A stretch of 64,000 nt of DNA from Diphasiastrum complanatum (taxonomy: Eukaryota > Streptophyta > Lycopodiopsida > Lycopodiales > Lycopodiaceae). The notes below the pieces were generated by a model. The model saw nothing but the letters and a program-made list of their open reading frames with translations. It was not told the origin of the DNA and did no database searches. The position numbers were made by a program, and so were the translations under genes. The stretch spans positions 49,196,877-49,260,876 of the forward strand of contig CM055100.1 in NCBI GenBank assembly GCA_029204225.1, in the 5' to 3' direction. Below, piece after piece: positions 21,482 to 33,811 of this stretch (position 1 is its first letter; each line of letters starts with the position of its first letter).

Positions 21482-22079
21482 TGTTTCTAGTGACAAAAAA
21501 GACACAAGAAACAAAATTGTTCGCGAACGATTTTGCGACACACGACACGAAATTGTTTCACAATACAAAATCCTTCTTGCTCCACGAATGGCCAAGAAGA
21601 TCGGCCAAGTACCATGGGGGGTACAAATATTTGATCAAATATCATGACATCAGCAAAAGTACTCTAGATCGTGGCTAATCTGCCACTCTTGTAATTTGCG
21701 ATTAGTTGTAGATGTTTAATCTTTCTAATCTAGAAGTTACACGATGCGACACAAAAAAGTTTGCAAACTATATACTTTCTGTTTGATGCATAATAGAAGA
21801 GACAAGAAGACGAAAAATACATAATACAAGTCCGCCTATGAGTGACTCGACAATGTTGTAGAGGATCTATAGATCCAGAAGTCCTCTAGTAAGTAAGACA
21901 TTATTCATGAGAGACCTACATTTCTCTCACGCCAACGCACTGTGTCGATCTGTCGCACAGTGCTTGAAAAATTAGAAGATCAATAGATAATATTGTAGAT
22001 GTTATGCACATATTAATCTCTATGATTGTATGATCTCAAATGAATAATTGTCTGCTACAATTCATGTATTTGATTCACT
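21482..22079 (+). repeat. Copia 3' LTR, lacking its last bases
   Basis: Aligns with 16547-17171. Similarity stops after GATTCACT, where unrelated gag sequence of another copia begins. Confidence 0.85.
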
Positions 22080-23305
22080 GAGAGATGGCAAAGCATTTGC
22101 CATGATCACCCTCAACATCAAAGATGCTCAGAACAGCCACATACGTGCTGCTCGGGTAGCTAAGGGTGCATGGGACATCCTAGCAACTCTCTACGACATT
22201 AGAGATGTTACATCCAAGCTTCATCTGAGGAAGAAATTCTTCACCTTCAGAATGTCTGACGCAAATAGTGTCTCGAGTCACCTCAACACCTTCAAGAATA
22301 TGGAGCAGATGACTGCAACCGGCTCAGTCATAGAAGATTTTGATGCACTCATGACTCTATTATCGAGTCTACCTGAAGCCTACGAAAATTGGATAATGAC
22401 AATTTCTACCTAGGAGCACGTCACTCTATCAAGAGTAATCTCACTGCTCCTACAAGAGAAGATCAGAAGATCAGCCTCCTCCTCAGGCTCAGGATCGGAT
22501 CCTCAAGCTCTATATTCAAAAAATCAGAAGTTGATCCAAGAGGTCTACACAGTCAGACTATCTTGACAATAAGAGCAACATGCAACGACCTGTATCAGAC
22601 TCACCATCAACTTCAGAGTCTTCACCCTTCCATCCAAGATAGAATCTATTCTGTAAGTACTGTAAGAGGATTAGTCACCTTATCAAGGATTGTAGAAAGC
22701 TGCAATACAACAACGAAAAGAAGCAACAGTTCCAAAAAACAAGCAAATGCTGCTTCCACCAGTCACTCGATCCAGCAACAGGAGGAAGATGAAGTTGCCT
22801 TCTTGACCAAAGTCAAAGAACAACAAGATATCAATTCCTGGTTTTTGGACTCAAGTACATCACAGCACATGACTCACCATCGCGACTGGTTCCATGACTA
22901 CAAGTCATACACCCATCCTACAGTTGTGCAACTTGGAGACAACTCGACTCATACTATGGAAGGTGTAGGAACAGTCAAAGTCGAATTCCAGAAAGGTGAA
23001 GTAATATTCTTGTCCAATGTTTTTCACATTCCAAATCAGACTAAAGACCTGCTCTCAGTTAGGAGAATCACAGATTCAGGTCAGAAGGTCAAATTCGATA
23101 GACAAGGCTGCATTATTTTTGATGAATCTAGGAAAGTTATCGCTTTCAGTAGAAGGTGTGAAAATTTGTGCAAAATCAAAAACTCCTACTCTACAAGTAG
23201 TCAAGCTCTTTTCACTTTAACTTTTGAATCAACTGAGATGCTTTGGCATTTCAGATTAGGCCAAATTCCAGTTGTATTCAACAAATGTCGAAAAAGAATT
23301 TAGTA
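22080..23305 (+). pseudogene. Copia gag-protease fragment of a second family
   Basis: It begins inside gag (LRDGKAFAMITLNIKDAQ, then SSLPEAYENWIMT). It has a well-kept zinc knuckle CKYCKRISHLIKDC near 22655 in a shifted frame, then a protease-like WFLDSSTSQHMTHH (DSGA changed to DSST) and the pre-integrase segment ending LWHFRLGQ. It stops at about 23305 before integrase. It is fused at its left end to the truncated LTR at 22079. Its gag wording is closest to the minus-strand copy at 13.9-15.2 kb. Confidence 0.8.
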
Positions 23306-24699
23306 TGAGATCTACCCTTTATTAACAAATCGAATTCTTCATGTGAAAGCTGTATTTCCAGCAAGCATGCTAGAACCCCAACCGCTTCTAATTCAGTATC
23401 ATTCATTTGCGCATTCTGTATGAACTCTTCTACTTGAATAATTCTGCTGCTAACTGTTGCGTTTCCATTCCTACATGCCGCTGCAATCCTTGAGCTTCCG
23501 CTGCCGCTCACGCCCACACGTGATTTTACGACAGTAACAAGTGCAAGGGCACTGGCATCCTACGCGTGTAAGCCCAACCTAATGAGCACAAGTAGCAAGT
23601 TATAATTCCTAGGAATCAGCGACTAAGGGCTTAAAACTCTAAAATGATATTAGAGGCCCTAAGTCTAGTTGCCAATAGAAAACTAAAAGGGCCAAAATTA
23701 GAAATCACATGATAATACAAATTTTTATAATTGACCAAAAACATTGGACTCATTCAAGGCCTCTATCCAACTCAGCTAAGATTGAGAACAACTACATTAA
23801 TTGTTGAATGTCAATGTCAACAATTGATTGATACAATTGGACTCATTCAAAATTTTATTCAACTCAATCAATATGGAGGGGACAATTCACTAACTTCTAC
23901 ATCAATATGTGAAATATGAATTTCAAGAGTTGACTTTGGAACAAAATCTTTCACAATTTTTATCCAACTCAACTAAATGCATGGTATAAACCTATGAACC
24001 TCTAGAGAAAATTGTGAAAAGAACTTAATCACACTTTTTTTAGCCAATTTCACTAAATGCAACTAAAAACTTATTAATTTCTACATTAATTTGTTAAAAT
24101 GTCAATCTAAACCATGAACTCTAAAGACTTTATTAATTTCTTAAAAGCACTAGCATAAAGTCAACGCATCTCAACACCCAATTGCCTTGTCGACTTTGCC
24201 CAAGTTGCTCGGCTCTGCCTATTTATGTATTTAGCAATAGTCTTTCTAGTGACCTTTATAGCTAATAAGATCCATTTGAGAAGTTACAACGAGCTTGTAA
24301 GGGTGAGACATAACTTAGAAACTTACTTGAACTTCGAGAGAAAAAGAACTTACTTGAACCACCCACGAAGCTCACTATTAATAAAATAACCTATTATAAA
24401 GAGTACTAAAAAACAAGTCTTACACTTACCCAAAATGAACATAAGATGTGATATGAAATATTTTGACCATTTTCATATCTAATAAATCAAGCTAATGAAT
24501 GAGTCAAATGTTATTAGCAATGAAAAGTCTTCGTGGGCATGTACAAATTTTATGATGAATTTTTTGAAATTTATAGCAAGGTGAATTCAAGAGAAGAAAC
24601 TTGGACTCAATATCATAAATTTATAATTTTAGCTTACAAAATAAGAAAATATATCTTTACTTTATATTCGTTCTTTATGAGTTCTCGGATGGACGCGGT
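23306..24699. other. AT-rich intergenic, diverged tandem blocks
   Basis: Between about 23730 and 24130, blocks containing GGACTCATTCAA / TCCAACTCA and an ACTACATTAAT-type phrase recur several times about 100 bp apart with much divergence. No coding region is supported. Confidence 0.45.
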
Positions 24700-25835
24700 G
24701 TAAGCTCGTAGAATGCGATCCCGGATCTAATACATCCCGATCATGTTTCGAATTAGGAGCTGAGAATTGCCCACGATTCTTAGAGTGTTTATGATAGGTG
24801 CGAACTTGATTGCCATGTGTAGGCCGAACATGAGGGCTTTGTATTCGACATTATTATTGGTGAATCCTGCCCCAAGCAAAACGCCTATGCTTGCTAGTTC
24901 GATTCCATGAGGATCACGTAACGTGGCTCCTATGGCACCCTCTCTGTGAGAGTGCCGACATGCTGGAATTTGTTTCCTTTATATACATGAACAATGTCGA
25001 TTATGTTGGTCACCACCTGAAAAATGAGAGAGAAAAGTGGGGAGTGTATTATACAGTGTACAATTTTTGCACCTGCTAACTTCGGTAGGTTTTGATCTTT
25101 TTGATATTGACCCGGTGCTTAAACACCTCGAATAGTACTAACTGAGCTTGGGTGAAGTGGTAGTCTCGCAAGTTTTGATCATGAACTTGTTTCATCCGTT
25201 GTTTGTGATCCTTTCAGTGGTTTAATGCAGTTATCATGTGTTCGTACAGATCTTGCAAAGTGTTCAATCGTTGTTGGATGGACTCTTTACCTTCTAGGTC
25301 GTGTTTCATGGCAAACCGTAGGGATGGTAGTTCCACCTCAATAGGCAGAACACATTCCTGCCCATACACTAAGAAAAATGGAGTATGATTGGTGCTAGCT
25401 TTGTATGTGGTATTGTATGCCCATAGGGCAGAGTATAGTTTCTTATCCCAATTTCGTTGGCTTTCTGACACAGTCTTTCTTAGAATACCCACTAACTGCT
25501 TGTTTGTGCTTTCTGCTTGACCATTGGCCTATGGGTGGTAGGGGGTACTTTTGCGATGTTTGATCGTTAGCTGATCAGTTAGGGCCTTGATTGTTTTGTT
25601 CAGAAAGTGGGTCCCTCTATCAGATACGATCTCTCGTGGAGTACCAAATCACCCTATCACTTGTTCGAGTAAGAACCAGGCTGTTTCTTTTGAGCTATCC
25701 TTTGCTACTGTGTAAAATAGTTGGTGGCTACTATGATGTAGTGTTTTCTACTAGATGATGTTAGGTGTGTTGGTCCCATGAAATCGATACCCCACTTTTT
25801 GAATGGAAGGCATCCTGCATAGAAATTAATGAGCT
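24700..25835 (-). pseudogene. Ty3/gypsy integrase followed by an RNase H segment
   Basis: Read leftwards from 25830, the integrase core shows WGIDFMGPTHLTSSSRK, IVSDRGTHFLNKTIKA and a YHP...ANGQAESTNKQL segment (D, D and E region). The C-terminal part is open at 25214-25492 (WAYNTTYKASTNHTPFFLVY, ECVLPIEVELPSLR), and HDQNLRDYHFTQAQLVL follows near 25150. Between about 24950 and 24720 comes GAGFTNNNVEYKALMFGLH preceded by GATLRDPHGIELASIG, the core of an RNase H domain with the NNVEY motif seen in plant Tat-type gypsy elements. RT is absent. Stops interrupt both parts. Confidence 0.75.
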
Positions 25836-26340
25836 TACCCTATTTTCTGATATATCTACCCGCTGGCAAGCATCGAAGTTTTTCGCGTGAATACTCCCTT
25901 TCAAACATATGATCTAGATCCAACAAGAACTCATCAATGCTTGATCTCGAATTTCCACAAAGGTTAGTGAAAACAATGTCACCATCATAAATCAAAAGAT
26001 AGATTCCAAACTTTCCATCCAAGATGAGGTAGAGTAGGTGAAGATGAGTATCAAACCTAATAAATCCAGCCCTCTTGAGCCCATAACAAACCTCAATAAG
26101 CTCACCAATGAGATCTCCCTTGCCTTGAAGAAATTGCCTCTCGATTTGCTCCATGTAGTCTTCTCCAACCAACCTTTTGCCATCTCGATTATGAGTGATC
26201 AATTCACAATCATAGAATCCTTTGAGTTAATGAAGAGATGTGAGATCCATGCCTTGGATCTTCCCAAGAACCAATCTTTCATTGCTCTTTACTTCATAAG
26301 ACTCCCTCTTAATGATTGCATCATAAGAAGTAGAAAACCT
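25836..26340 (-). other. Unrecognised ORF in a non-autonomous copia (distal)
   Basis: From about 26355 down to 25840 the minus strand is open apart from one stop near 26230. It contains KGDLIGELIEVCYGLKRAGF, FDTHLHLLYLILDGKFGIYL and a charged end FEREYSREKLRCLPAGRYI. I recognise no family. It follows the ORF at 26321-27042 on the same strand and abuts the gypsy integrase at 25835, so it may be the end of the copia cargo or a captured host fragment. Confidence 0.4.
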
Positions 26341-27042
26341 CAAAGACATTAGAAGCCATGAAAAAAATGATTAGTACCTTCAACATAAGGATGATTGAAG
26401 TACTCTCTTTTTTCAAACAAGAACTTCTACTCAATGTTTTAGGTAATGAATCATATGATAATGATTCTTCCTCACTATCATTCACAATGACATCATTCAA
26501 AGTACATCCTACTTTGAACTCTTCACATACTTCTCTTCTTCTTGACTTGTGACTATCTCCCTCACTAAGTCTCTTGATAGAACCATTTGATCTACTCTCT
26601 TTATGAAGACATGTGACTCCACTTGCTGGAAAAATGACTTTCTTGAAATCATAACAAAAGAATGTAGAAGAACCACCTCCTTCATGCATGCACCTAGCAA
26701 CATCCTTTTCCATATGATCAAAGAAATCAGTAGCAACAATCTTTTCCAAGGAAGAACCTTCACCTCCATTGATGAAGTTAGCTCTTTCCTTACCTTTTGC
26801 ATGCTTGCACTTGCCATGAAGAACCATTGAAACACCATCATTATCCTCAAGACTAGCCAAGTTAGCACAAAGATGAACATCTCCAAGAAGCATATTAGAT
26901 CTTGACCTAGATCTAGCATAAGGAAGCTTGTTAGACTTTGCATAAGATCCACCAATCTTATTGATGCTAAAAGGTAGCTTTGGAAAGTTGAGACCAATGT
27001 CCTTTTCCATTCCATCCTTTTTGTTAGCCATAACAAAAGCAT
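26321..27042 (-). other. Unrecognised ORF after copia Gag-protease
   Basis: About 240 codons are open on the minus strand. The frame continues the pre-integrase reading of the Gag-protease ORF by one frameshift near 27045 (NKVDFFKLYAFVMANKK). Where integrase should begin, the protein becomes hydrophilic and Ser/Lys-rich (YARSRSRSNMLLGDVHL, HGKCKHAKGKERANF, SIKRLSEGDSHKSRRREVC, DSEEESLSYDSLPKTLSRS). It has no HHCC or DDE motifs. I do not recognise it. It could be an element-specific ORF or transduced host sequence. Confidence 0.45.
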
Positions 27043-28355
27043 AAAGCTTGAAAAAGTCTACCTTGTTTATTGCCCCTAGCAACCAAGATTTCTTCCTTTG
27101 TAATGAAACAAGCATCACCCCCAAACTTTACCATGTATCCTTTCTCTATCATTTGACCAACACTTATCAAATTCTTTGAAAGTGAAGGAATGTAAAGAAC
27201 ACCATCAAGTCTTGCTTTCTCATTAGTAGAGAGACAAATAGGAATTGAACCAATACCTTCAATCACACACTCACCACCATTGGCCATGTGAATTGCTTTC
27301 TTGGCTCCATCATAAGTGACCAAAGAAGTAAAGAACTCCTTGTGACTAGTCATGTGTGAGCTAGCTCCACTATCAATCCACCATGAATCTTTGTCACCTT
27401 CACTTGATATTGGACTTGAAGAACACATCAAAAGAGAATCACCACCACCTAGACCCTCATCATTAGTAGTAAAGTTGATTTGCTTGCTACCTTCATCTCT
27501 TTGCTTCTTCAAACATTCATTTGCAAAATGCCCTTTGATTCCACAATAAAAGCATTTCAACTTAGACTTATCTTTCTTTTTGCCAAAAGAAGAAGTCTCA
27601 CCTTGATCTTGCCCTTTAGACCACTTGCCTTTGCCTTTGCCCTTGAACTTGCCTTTGATGAACATAGCATCCTCTTCATAATGAGATGTCGATGTAGATC
27701 CACCTCCTCTTGATTGAAGCCTATACTCCTCATTCACCAAGATCTCTTGCAAATCCACAATACTTGGCAAAGTGTTTTGAATAGAAAAACTTTGAACAAG
27801 ATTAGCATGATCATCCAACAAGCCATTAAGTATAACTTGAACAAGTTCTACCTCCGTAATGCTTTCATCAATACATGCTAACTCATCATTGAATGCTTTA
27901 ACTCTCAAAACAAAAGCATGAGTACTTTCTTCCTTCTTTTGCAGACTTTGAAAGATTTGCCTCCTAAGAATAAGCACTCTTGATGTAGACTTGGATTCAT
28001 AAAGCTTCTTCAAAGCTTCCCAAGCCTCCAAAGATGATGTGCACTTACCAACTTCCTTGAGAAGTTCATTGGTAACATTCACCTTGATCATGTGTAGAGC
28101 TTTCTTTGCTCTCTTGTCATACCTCACTTGATCTTGAGGTGCTTGAGGTCTCTCCTCCACACCTTCAACAATCTCCATCAACTCATTCATCTCCAATAAG
28201 GACTCCATCCTCACCTTCCAAGTAGAATAGTTGATTGAGGTAAGCCTATCATTGCTCTCCAACATAAGTCCACCACTTGTAGCCATGTTGAAGTGATCTG
28301 ATCTTCTTCTTTCAACCTGTTCCAATGCACAAAGCACTCTCTTGAATGTCAACAA
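27024..28355 (-). CDS. Copia Gag-protease polyprotein, intact 443-codon ORF
   Basis: One uninterrupted frame. Gag occupies about residues 35-215 (NYSTWKVRMESLLEMNEL, EALKKLYESKSTSRVLIL, QVILNGLLDDHANLVQSF). A Lys/Gly-rich stretch leads to a perfect CX2CX4HX4C zinc knuckle (CFYCGIKGHFANEC, residues 268-281). The protease has WWIDSGASSHMTSH with active-site D328. The frame ends in the pre-integrase segment (LSKNLISVGQM, GRLFQ). The likely true start is Met24 (MATSGG, about 28286). Integrase, RT and RNase H do not follow. An open Gag-protease with no pol fits a non-autonomous element that would borrow RT from a relative, though later deletion is possible. Confidence 0.8.
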   Translation of the reverse strand: MLTFKRVLCALEQVERRRSDHFNMATSGGLMLESNDRLTSINYSTWKVRMESLLEMNELMEIVEGVEERPQAPQDQVRYDKRAKKALHMIKVNVTNELLKEVGKCTSSLEAWEALKKLYESKSTSRVLILRRQIFQSLQKKEESTHAFVLRVKAFNDELACIDESITEVELVQVILNGLLDDHANLVQSFSIQNTLPSIVDLQEILVNEEYRLQSRGGGSTSTSHYEEDAMFIKGKFKGKGKGKWSKGQDQGETSSFGKKKDKSKLKCFYCGIKGHFANECLKKQRDEGSKQINFTTNDEGLGGGDSLLMCSSSPISSEGDKDSWWIDSGASSHMTSHKEFFTSLVTYDGAKKAIHMANGGECVIEGIGSIPICLSTNEKARLDGVLYIPSLSKNLISVGQMIEKGYMVKFGGDACFITKEEILVARGNKQGRLFQALCFCYG

Positions 28356-28877
28356 ATGAACTCAAGAAGATATCACAAAGATATGGAACCTCTCAAATCT
28401 CTTCTAGCACTTCTAACTAGAAAATCAACACATAGAATAGTGAGATCTTGATCAACCTATGATCTATCCTCAATCTAATGATTCTTGCCACTTCCTAAGA
28501 TTGAGACACACTCAAATGAAGTTCAGTAACCTCACAAACTAGAGATCCAATCAAAATTAGGGTTTTGACAAAATGACAAAAAATTGAATATCTCAAATTC
28601 TACATGCAATTTCTAGAAACTTGGTATATCTTCTCGTAGACTCCAATGAGACCTTACTAATGCACCAAAAATCATCTAATTCCAGTAAGCCAAATGTGAA
28701 ATCGGATTTGAACAAGTATATAACCCTATATTGAGTTTTGACCTACAAAAGATCAATTCTACACATGCAAAAATGCTGATTTTTGAGTAGAGATCAATCT
28801 AGCATGCTCTAGCATTGGTAACTCCTCCAAAATCCTTGCTAAACATGGCTGATCCTTTCATAACCTGAAACACAAGA

Positions 28878-28889
28878 GCTCTGATACCA
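28878..28889 (-). promoter_or_regulatory. Primer-binding site (initiator tRNA-Met)
   Basis: On the minus strand it reads TGGTATCAGAGC exactly and lies directly next to the LTR end. The leader from here to the gag start (28877-28287) has no other feature. Confidence 0.8.
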
Positions 28890-29933
28890 TGTGAAGGATT
28901 TCAGATCATTCAAGATCCAATCCATGTCCCAAATCTTTGGTTACAATAAGGAGCAAACCAACAATCCTGCCAATGTAGAAAAATCAGCATCTACATACAA
29001 AATGAGATGCAAACTCTAAGATATATTGATCAAACATGAACCAAAACATAAAACATGTTTGCTGTCCGTACAATTACATTACCCTACTGTATTTCACACG
29101 TGTGGAACCGAAAATAGCAATAAATGATCATTCTACACACAAGATTGCAAGATAACACCAATATAGTGCACCAATGAGTAGTAGAACCCAAAGAGAACCA
29201 TGTATAATGATGAAATGAGAGATAGAAGAGAGAAGATGTGTCTCTCCACGAGTTACATCCTTTTATAGAGTCTCCAAACCCTATTTGGCCACTTGGCTTT
29301 CCCTCCAAAATGTAAACCCTACTATTTTTGGGTCTAGATTCAATGTACCCAAAGTTCAAATTTGAATCTCTCTCAAACCCGACTACCAACTTTCCCACAC
29401 TTTCCAAAAGTGTTTATTGAATGTATTTTAAACTAATATAACTCCAAAAAGTTTGTCTCTAAGTCTAAAATGAGTTTTGGCCTCTTATTGACAATTAACC
29501 AAAATATGAATAAACTAGACTAAACTAGTTGAAATCTCTCACACTTTACTCTCTGTAAACAGGCAGTACAGGTATTGTCCTCCACACGTGTGAGGCCGTC
29601 CATCCATGTGTTTGATCATTTGATCCATTGCTCTTGCTTAAATCATAGTGTAAAGCATCTAGATCAAGATCTAACATCTAGAACTTGATAGATCTTTGGA
29701 TTAAGCAATCAATAACTCTTAATGATTGATAGTACAATCAATATTTGTCCTTTTTTCTCTAAAAATTGACATTGTGTACTTGTATGGTGAATATATGCAT
29801 GTTGTAGTGTGTCTATGCCTTAGAAATTGAGATAGATCTTGATTGTCAATCTATTCTTGATCATTGTGCAAGGACATCACTTAGGAGATCATTATGGCAT
29901 TGAAAGGACACTTCACATGTGCTAAATTTCACA
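28890..29933 (-). repeat. Copia 5' LTR (minus strand)
   Basis: On the minus strand the LTR ends CCTTCACA next to the primer site and probably starts TGTGAAATTTAGCAC, giving about 1,044 bp. A TATAAAAGG box lies at about 29267-29275 on the minus strand, as expected for the LTR promoter. No 3' LTR was found, so the outer boundary is inferred from the TG start. Confidence 0.6.
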
Positions 29934-30199
29934 TGGAATTAGAGCCTACCTAAGTGTTTCATGAATCTATCATCCAAAGTTTTCAAATTTTCATGAAAAT
30001 CTAGATCTAGAGAGTGATGATTGCATCTCCCATGCTATCTTAGAGATTTTTGGATCAAGAGGGTTCATTATCATAAGGATTGAATCATTTCTGGTATTGT
30101 ACAGAAATCCCTGCTCAGACACATGTGAAGGACAACCAAATTTAGTTTGGTGGTTGTCTTCCGTATTAGATCCAAATTTGGTGCTAGATAGCTTGTTTC

Positions 30200-31010
30200 A
30201 AAGCTAGTAGAGTCTAGTTTGTGTAGCAAAATTGTTTCAAATACTATTCAAAAAAATTTGCCAATTTTGGTGGATCTTCAAGAGATCTTGATCAACAAGG
30301 AATATAGGCTTCAAGCAAGAGGTGGATCTACAACAACATCTAAAGATGGTGAGGAGGCAATGTTCATTAAAGACAAGTTCAAGGGCAAAGGTAAGGGCCA
30401 GTGTTCTAAAGGACAAGATCATGGTGAGTCTTCTTCTTTTGGTAAGAAGAAAGATAGGTCTAAATTGAAGTGCTTCTATTGTGACATCAAAGGTCACTTT
30501 GCTAGTGATTGCTACTAAAAGACGAGAGATCAAGGAGACAAACAAGGTAATCTAACTCTTGATGAGGATGGTGTTGATGTTCAAAATACAAATGATGATG
30601 CTTTTGTGATGTCTACATGTTTGAGTTCTATTGTTGGAGATATTGATCCATGGTGGATTGATAGTGGAGCAAGCTCGCACATGACTTTTCACAAGGAGTG
30701 TTTCACTTCTTTGTTGGCATATGGAGATGACAAGAAGGTGATCTACATGGCCAATGATGGTGAGTGTGCAATCAAAGGGATTGGCGCAATTCCTATTTCT
30801 CTCTCTACAAATAGGAATGTTCATTTGAAGGATGTTTTGTTCATTCCATTTATTACTACCTACTTAGTGTGAGTCAATTGCTAAGCAAAGGTCTTAAAGT
30901 GGAGTTTGATGGAGATGCTTGTATGATCAAAAGGAAGGATGTCTTGATTGCAAAAGGTAAAAGTCAAGGAAATTATTCAAACTAGATGCTTGTGTTATTG
31001 CTAACCAAGT
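30200..31010 (+). pseudogene. Copia gag-protease fragment related to the 27-28 kb element
   Basis: The plus frame LPILVDLQEILINKEYRLQA, the Lys/Gly-rich stretch, the zinc knuckle CFYCDIKGHFASDC and the protease WWIDSGASSHMTFH match the minus-strand Gag-protease at 27.0-28.4 kb closely. The frame breaks after the knuckle (stop near 30517) and again at about 30870. It starts in mid-gag. A near-identical 50 bp sequence flanks it on both sides (29885-29933 and 31048-31096). Confidence 0.8.
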
Positions 31011-31552
31011 TGGATGTGTTGCAAGAGAGCAATTGTCAATTCACTTATGAGATCATTATGGCATTGAAAGGACACTTCATACGTGCTGAATTTCACAGTT
31101 AACGCATGAGCTGTGATTTTATTCAGCATTTTCTATCTCTCCCTCGTTGTCGAGATCGTTTTGCTAATAGTCAGTAGCAGCCCACATCAAGGGAGTCAGT
31201 CAATACCAGCGCTTGAGTGTCGAGCCACAGCTTCGACAATCACCTGCTGCCATCGATCTGTTCTGCATTATCCACCTCCATCTTCTCCCCCAACATAGTT
31301 CATGAATGTTTTATAATCTAGTTATATCGTAAAATATAACATACACACAATATAAGCTAATCATAGAACATGTGGTTGTGATATATAAGAGTAACTTCAA
31401 TGATTTATAACAAACACATGGACATAATACTAAGCTATAGTTAATCATGTAATTATTTATCAATTAGAAAAAAAAAATCTAGCTTCCAAATGAACTATGG
31501 CGGCATCATGAGATGGTCAAGGCCCCCATTTGACTTGATTAAGAGAGCAACT

Positions 31553-31556
<4 letters not shown>

Positions 31557-31645
<89 letters not shown>
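31557..31645. repeat. (AC)n microsatellite
   Basis: About 89 bp of pure AC dinucleotides. Confidence 0.95.
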
Positions 31646-31646
<1 letters not shown>

Positions 31647-32512
31647 CCGACGAGGAAAATTAAGATAAGGTAGTGCACATATTATCTATCATAGGGCGCA
31701 TGCTTGTGGTGGTCATAGTCTTAAGATTATAGCATATAACATTAAGGTTATATGCAATATGTTAATACATGTGTCTTCTATGATAGATAATAAAAAATAT
31801 GAACACTATGATAAATAATGTGTGCTAAGTAACCTATCTAATATAGAGATGCTAGGTATTATAAATATTATACATGAGATAATATATGTTAGTTATTGTA
31901 AGTCTAACTAAGACAATCTAGGATGGCATAAAGGAATGCTGACATAAAACAATTGCAATTAACAACAATGTAAGTGTATGTCAAGCAACATGAACCTATA
32001 TGTTAATATGAATGAATCCTAATACTACTAATATCATGACACAATTATATTTTTGACATGCCGAAAACAATATGGCTTTGATCAAGACACATCGTCAAAT
32101 ATCAACCCAAGGACAAGACACAAGTAGACAAGTACACCCAATTCGATATTGAATTGCAGTCTTTTACATTGATGTGAAATTGTTCATATAAAGATGGACA
32201 CAATTCACTTTCTTTAAGATAGATAATTGAACATTTATGTCCTCATCTCTTTGGGTTGAAATTGTTTGCTTCATCTAAATTGCAAGTCTATCAACACTAC
32301 ACTTATTTTGGTATAGGCCAATCATTGCAGTAATTCAAATCTTGGAGAAAAGTTGTCCAGTATCATTGGTCGCATGACAAAATTCACCTCCATCATATTT
32401 GAGGCATTTTCAAAACTTGAGAACTGCCTCAATAATGCTTTGCACTTTAAAGATTCTGTCTCACCATTAGAACTATATTAGTTACTAAGACAAAAATGAA
32501 ACAAGTATGTAT

Positions 32513-32853
32513 GAAGTCCATATCACTTTTGGACACACAGTAAATATTGGGCAACAAATTTTTTAGACAAATTTTCATTTCTAAGTGCATACGTTAAGGC
32601 TTGTCAAATAGCTTATAGGTAGGTGAGCCACTTTTATATTTGGATTAGTAGGTGCTGTTATTGGAGGTTCACACTATGTACCAAGTCCATATAATTGTTG
32701 CGGACACAAATATTGGGTGACAAGCCCTAAGACAAATTTTCATTTATAAATGCATAAATTAGGGCTTCTAAAATAGCTTATAGGTAGGTGAGCCAATTCT
32801 TTATTTGGATTAGTAGTTGCCATTTATGGAGGTTCATGCTATGTTTTTTAAGG
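32513..32853. repeat. Tandem duplication, about 170 bp unit, two copies
   Basis: Both halves contain AAGTCCATAT, then GACAAATTTTCATTT, then AGCTTATAGGTAGGTGAGCC, then GGATTAGTAG and GGAGGTTC, in the same order. Confidence 0.8.
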
Positions 32854-33811
32854 TCTCACACTTTAGTATGAATTAGGTAGTCATTGGGAATTGCAACTTT
32901 TGATGTGACTCAATTTTGGAGTTTGTCATAGATGATCCAAAATGGCTCTTGCAAGGATATACCATTTAATGAATTTTAAATAATGTTTATTTAGTAATCT
33001 TAGTTGAAGCTTCCTATCTATTATTGTCTTTTGAGCTAATGTGATGTTATATCTTTAATTAAAACCTCAACTTCATACCTCTATTTCAAAAAGTATCTAA
33101 GGCCATTCTCAAATTCATACCTCTATATTTTGAATAGAATATATCAAAAACTCCTAATACCTATCCAAAAGTTGTGCTTACCCAAGTCATTTTCATTGTA
33201 AAAGTACAACCATCTGCTCAAATGGTGGTCATCAGTTTTTTTAGTTGCAACTTATCCGTGTTTGCTTTTAAGATGTCCATCAACAGGAGTCTTGACATCA
33301 AACTTAAATTCTTATTTACACTTCTCTTGCTCTACCCAACTGGAGGACAACCATTCTCACTTCAACTTTTTGCTAGAGGCAAGGTGAAAGCAGCTTGGCA
33401 AGAGATGCATTCTCATTTTGTTTGAAGAGATGACATGCCATTGATGATTAAAAATTAAACTACCAAAATTTTTAGCATTTAAGAGTCAATTGAAGCAGTG
33501 CTGATGCAAAACAAAAGTCACTCATTTAAGTCCTTTGTGGCATGCATGCAGCTTAAAACTTATCACGTGATTGTGTAATTTAGGGATTGGGACATCAAAT
33601 GCAAACTTTACAACTCCAAAACACTGAATCCTCTTGCATCTCATCAAAAATCTGAAACTCAAGTTCCAAGGATAAAATATAGCATGATAAATTTTGATAC
33701 CACGTTCATTACAGAGTGTTAGAAATTTGTCAGAAACAATGAGCAAGTCAGTTCAAAAGTTGTCACAGAAGTCTCAGAAAATTTGGTATTTAGTACCAAA
33801 AATTGCAGAGT

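Larger units (their letters stand above)
16547..22079 (+). mobile_element. Ty1/copia element, nearly full length with two LTRs
   Basis: The two LTRs share a TGTTTCTAGT start and about 600 bp of clearly related sequence. Between them lie gag, protease, integrase, RT and RNase H in copia order, and a purine tract lies just before the 3' LTR. The 3' LTR lacks its last 21 bases, where it is fused to another copia piece at 22080, so no target duplication can be tested. Both ORFs are broken. Confidence 0.9.

Noticed and set aside
26358-27713. Plus-strand frames in the 26-28 kb region
   Set aside because: They are antisense shadows of the Gag-protease frame and the ORF that follows it.
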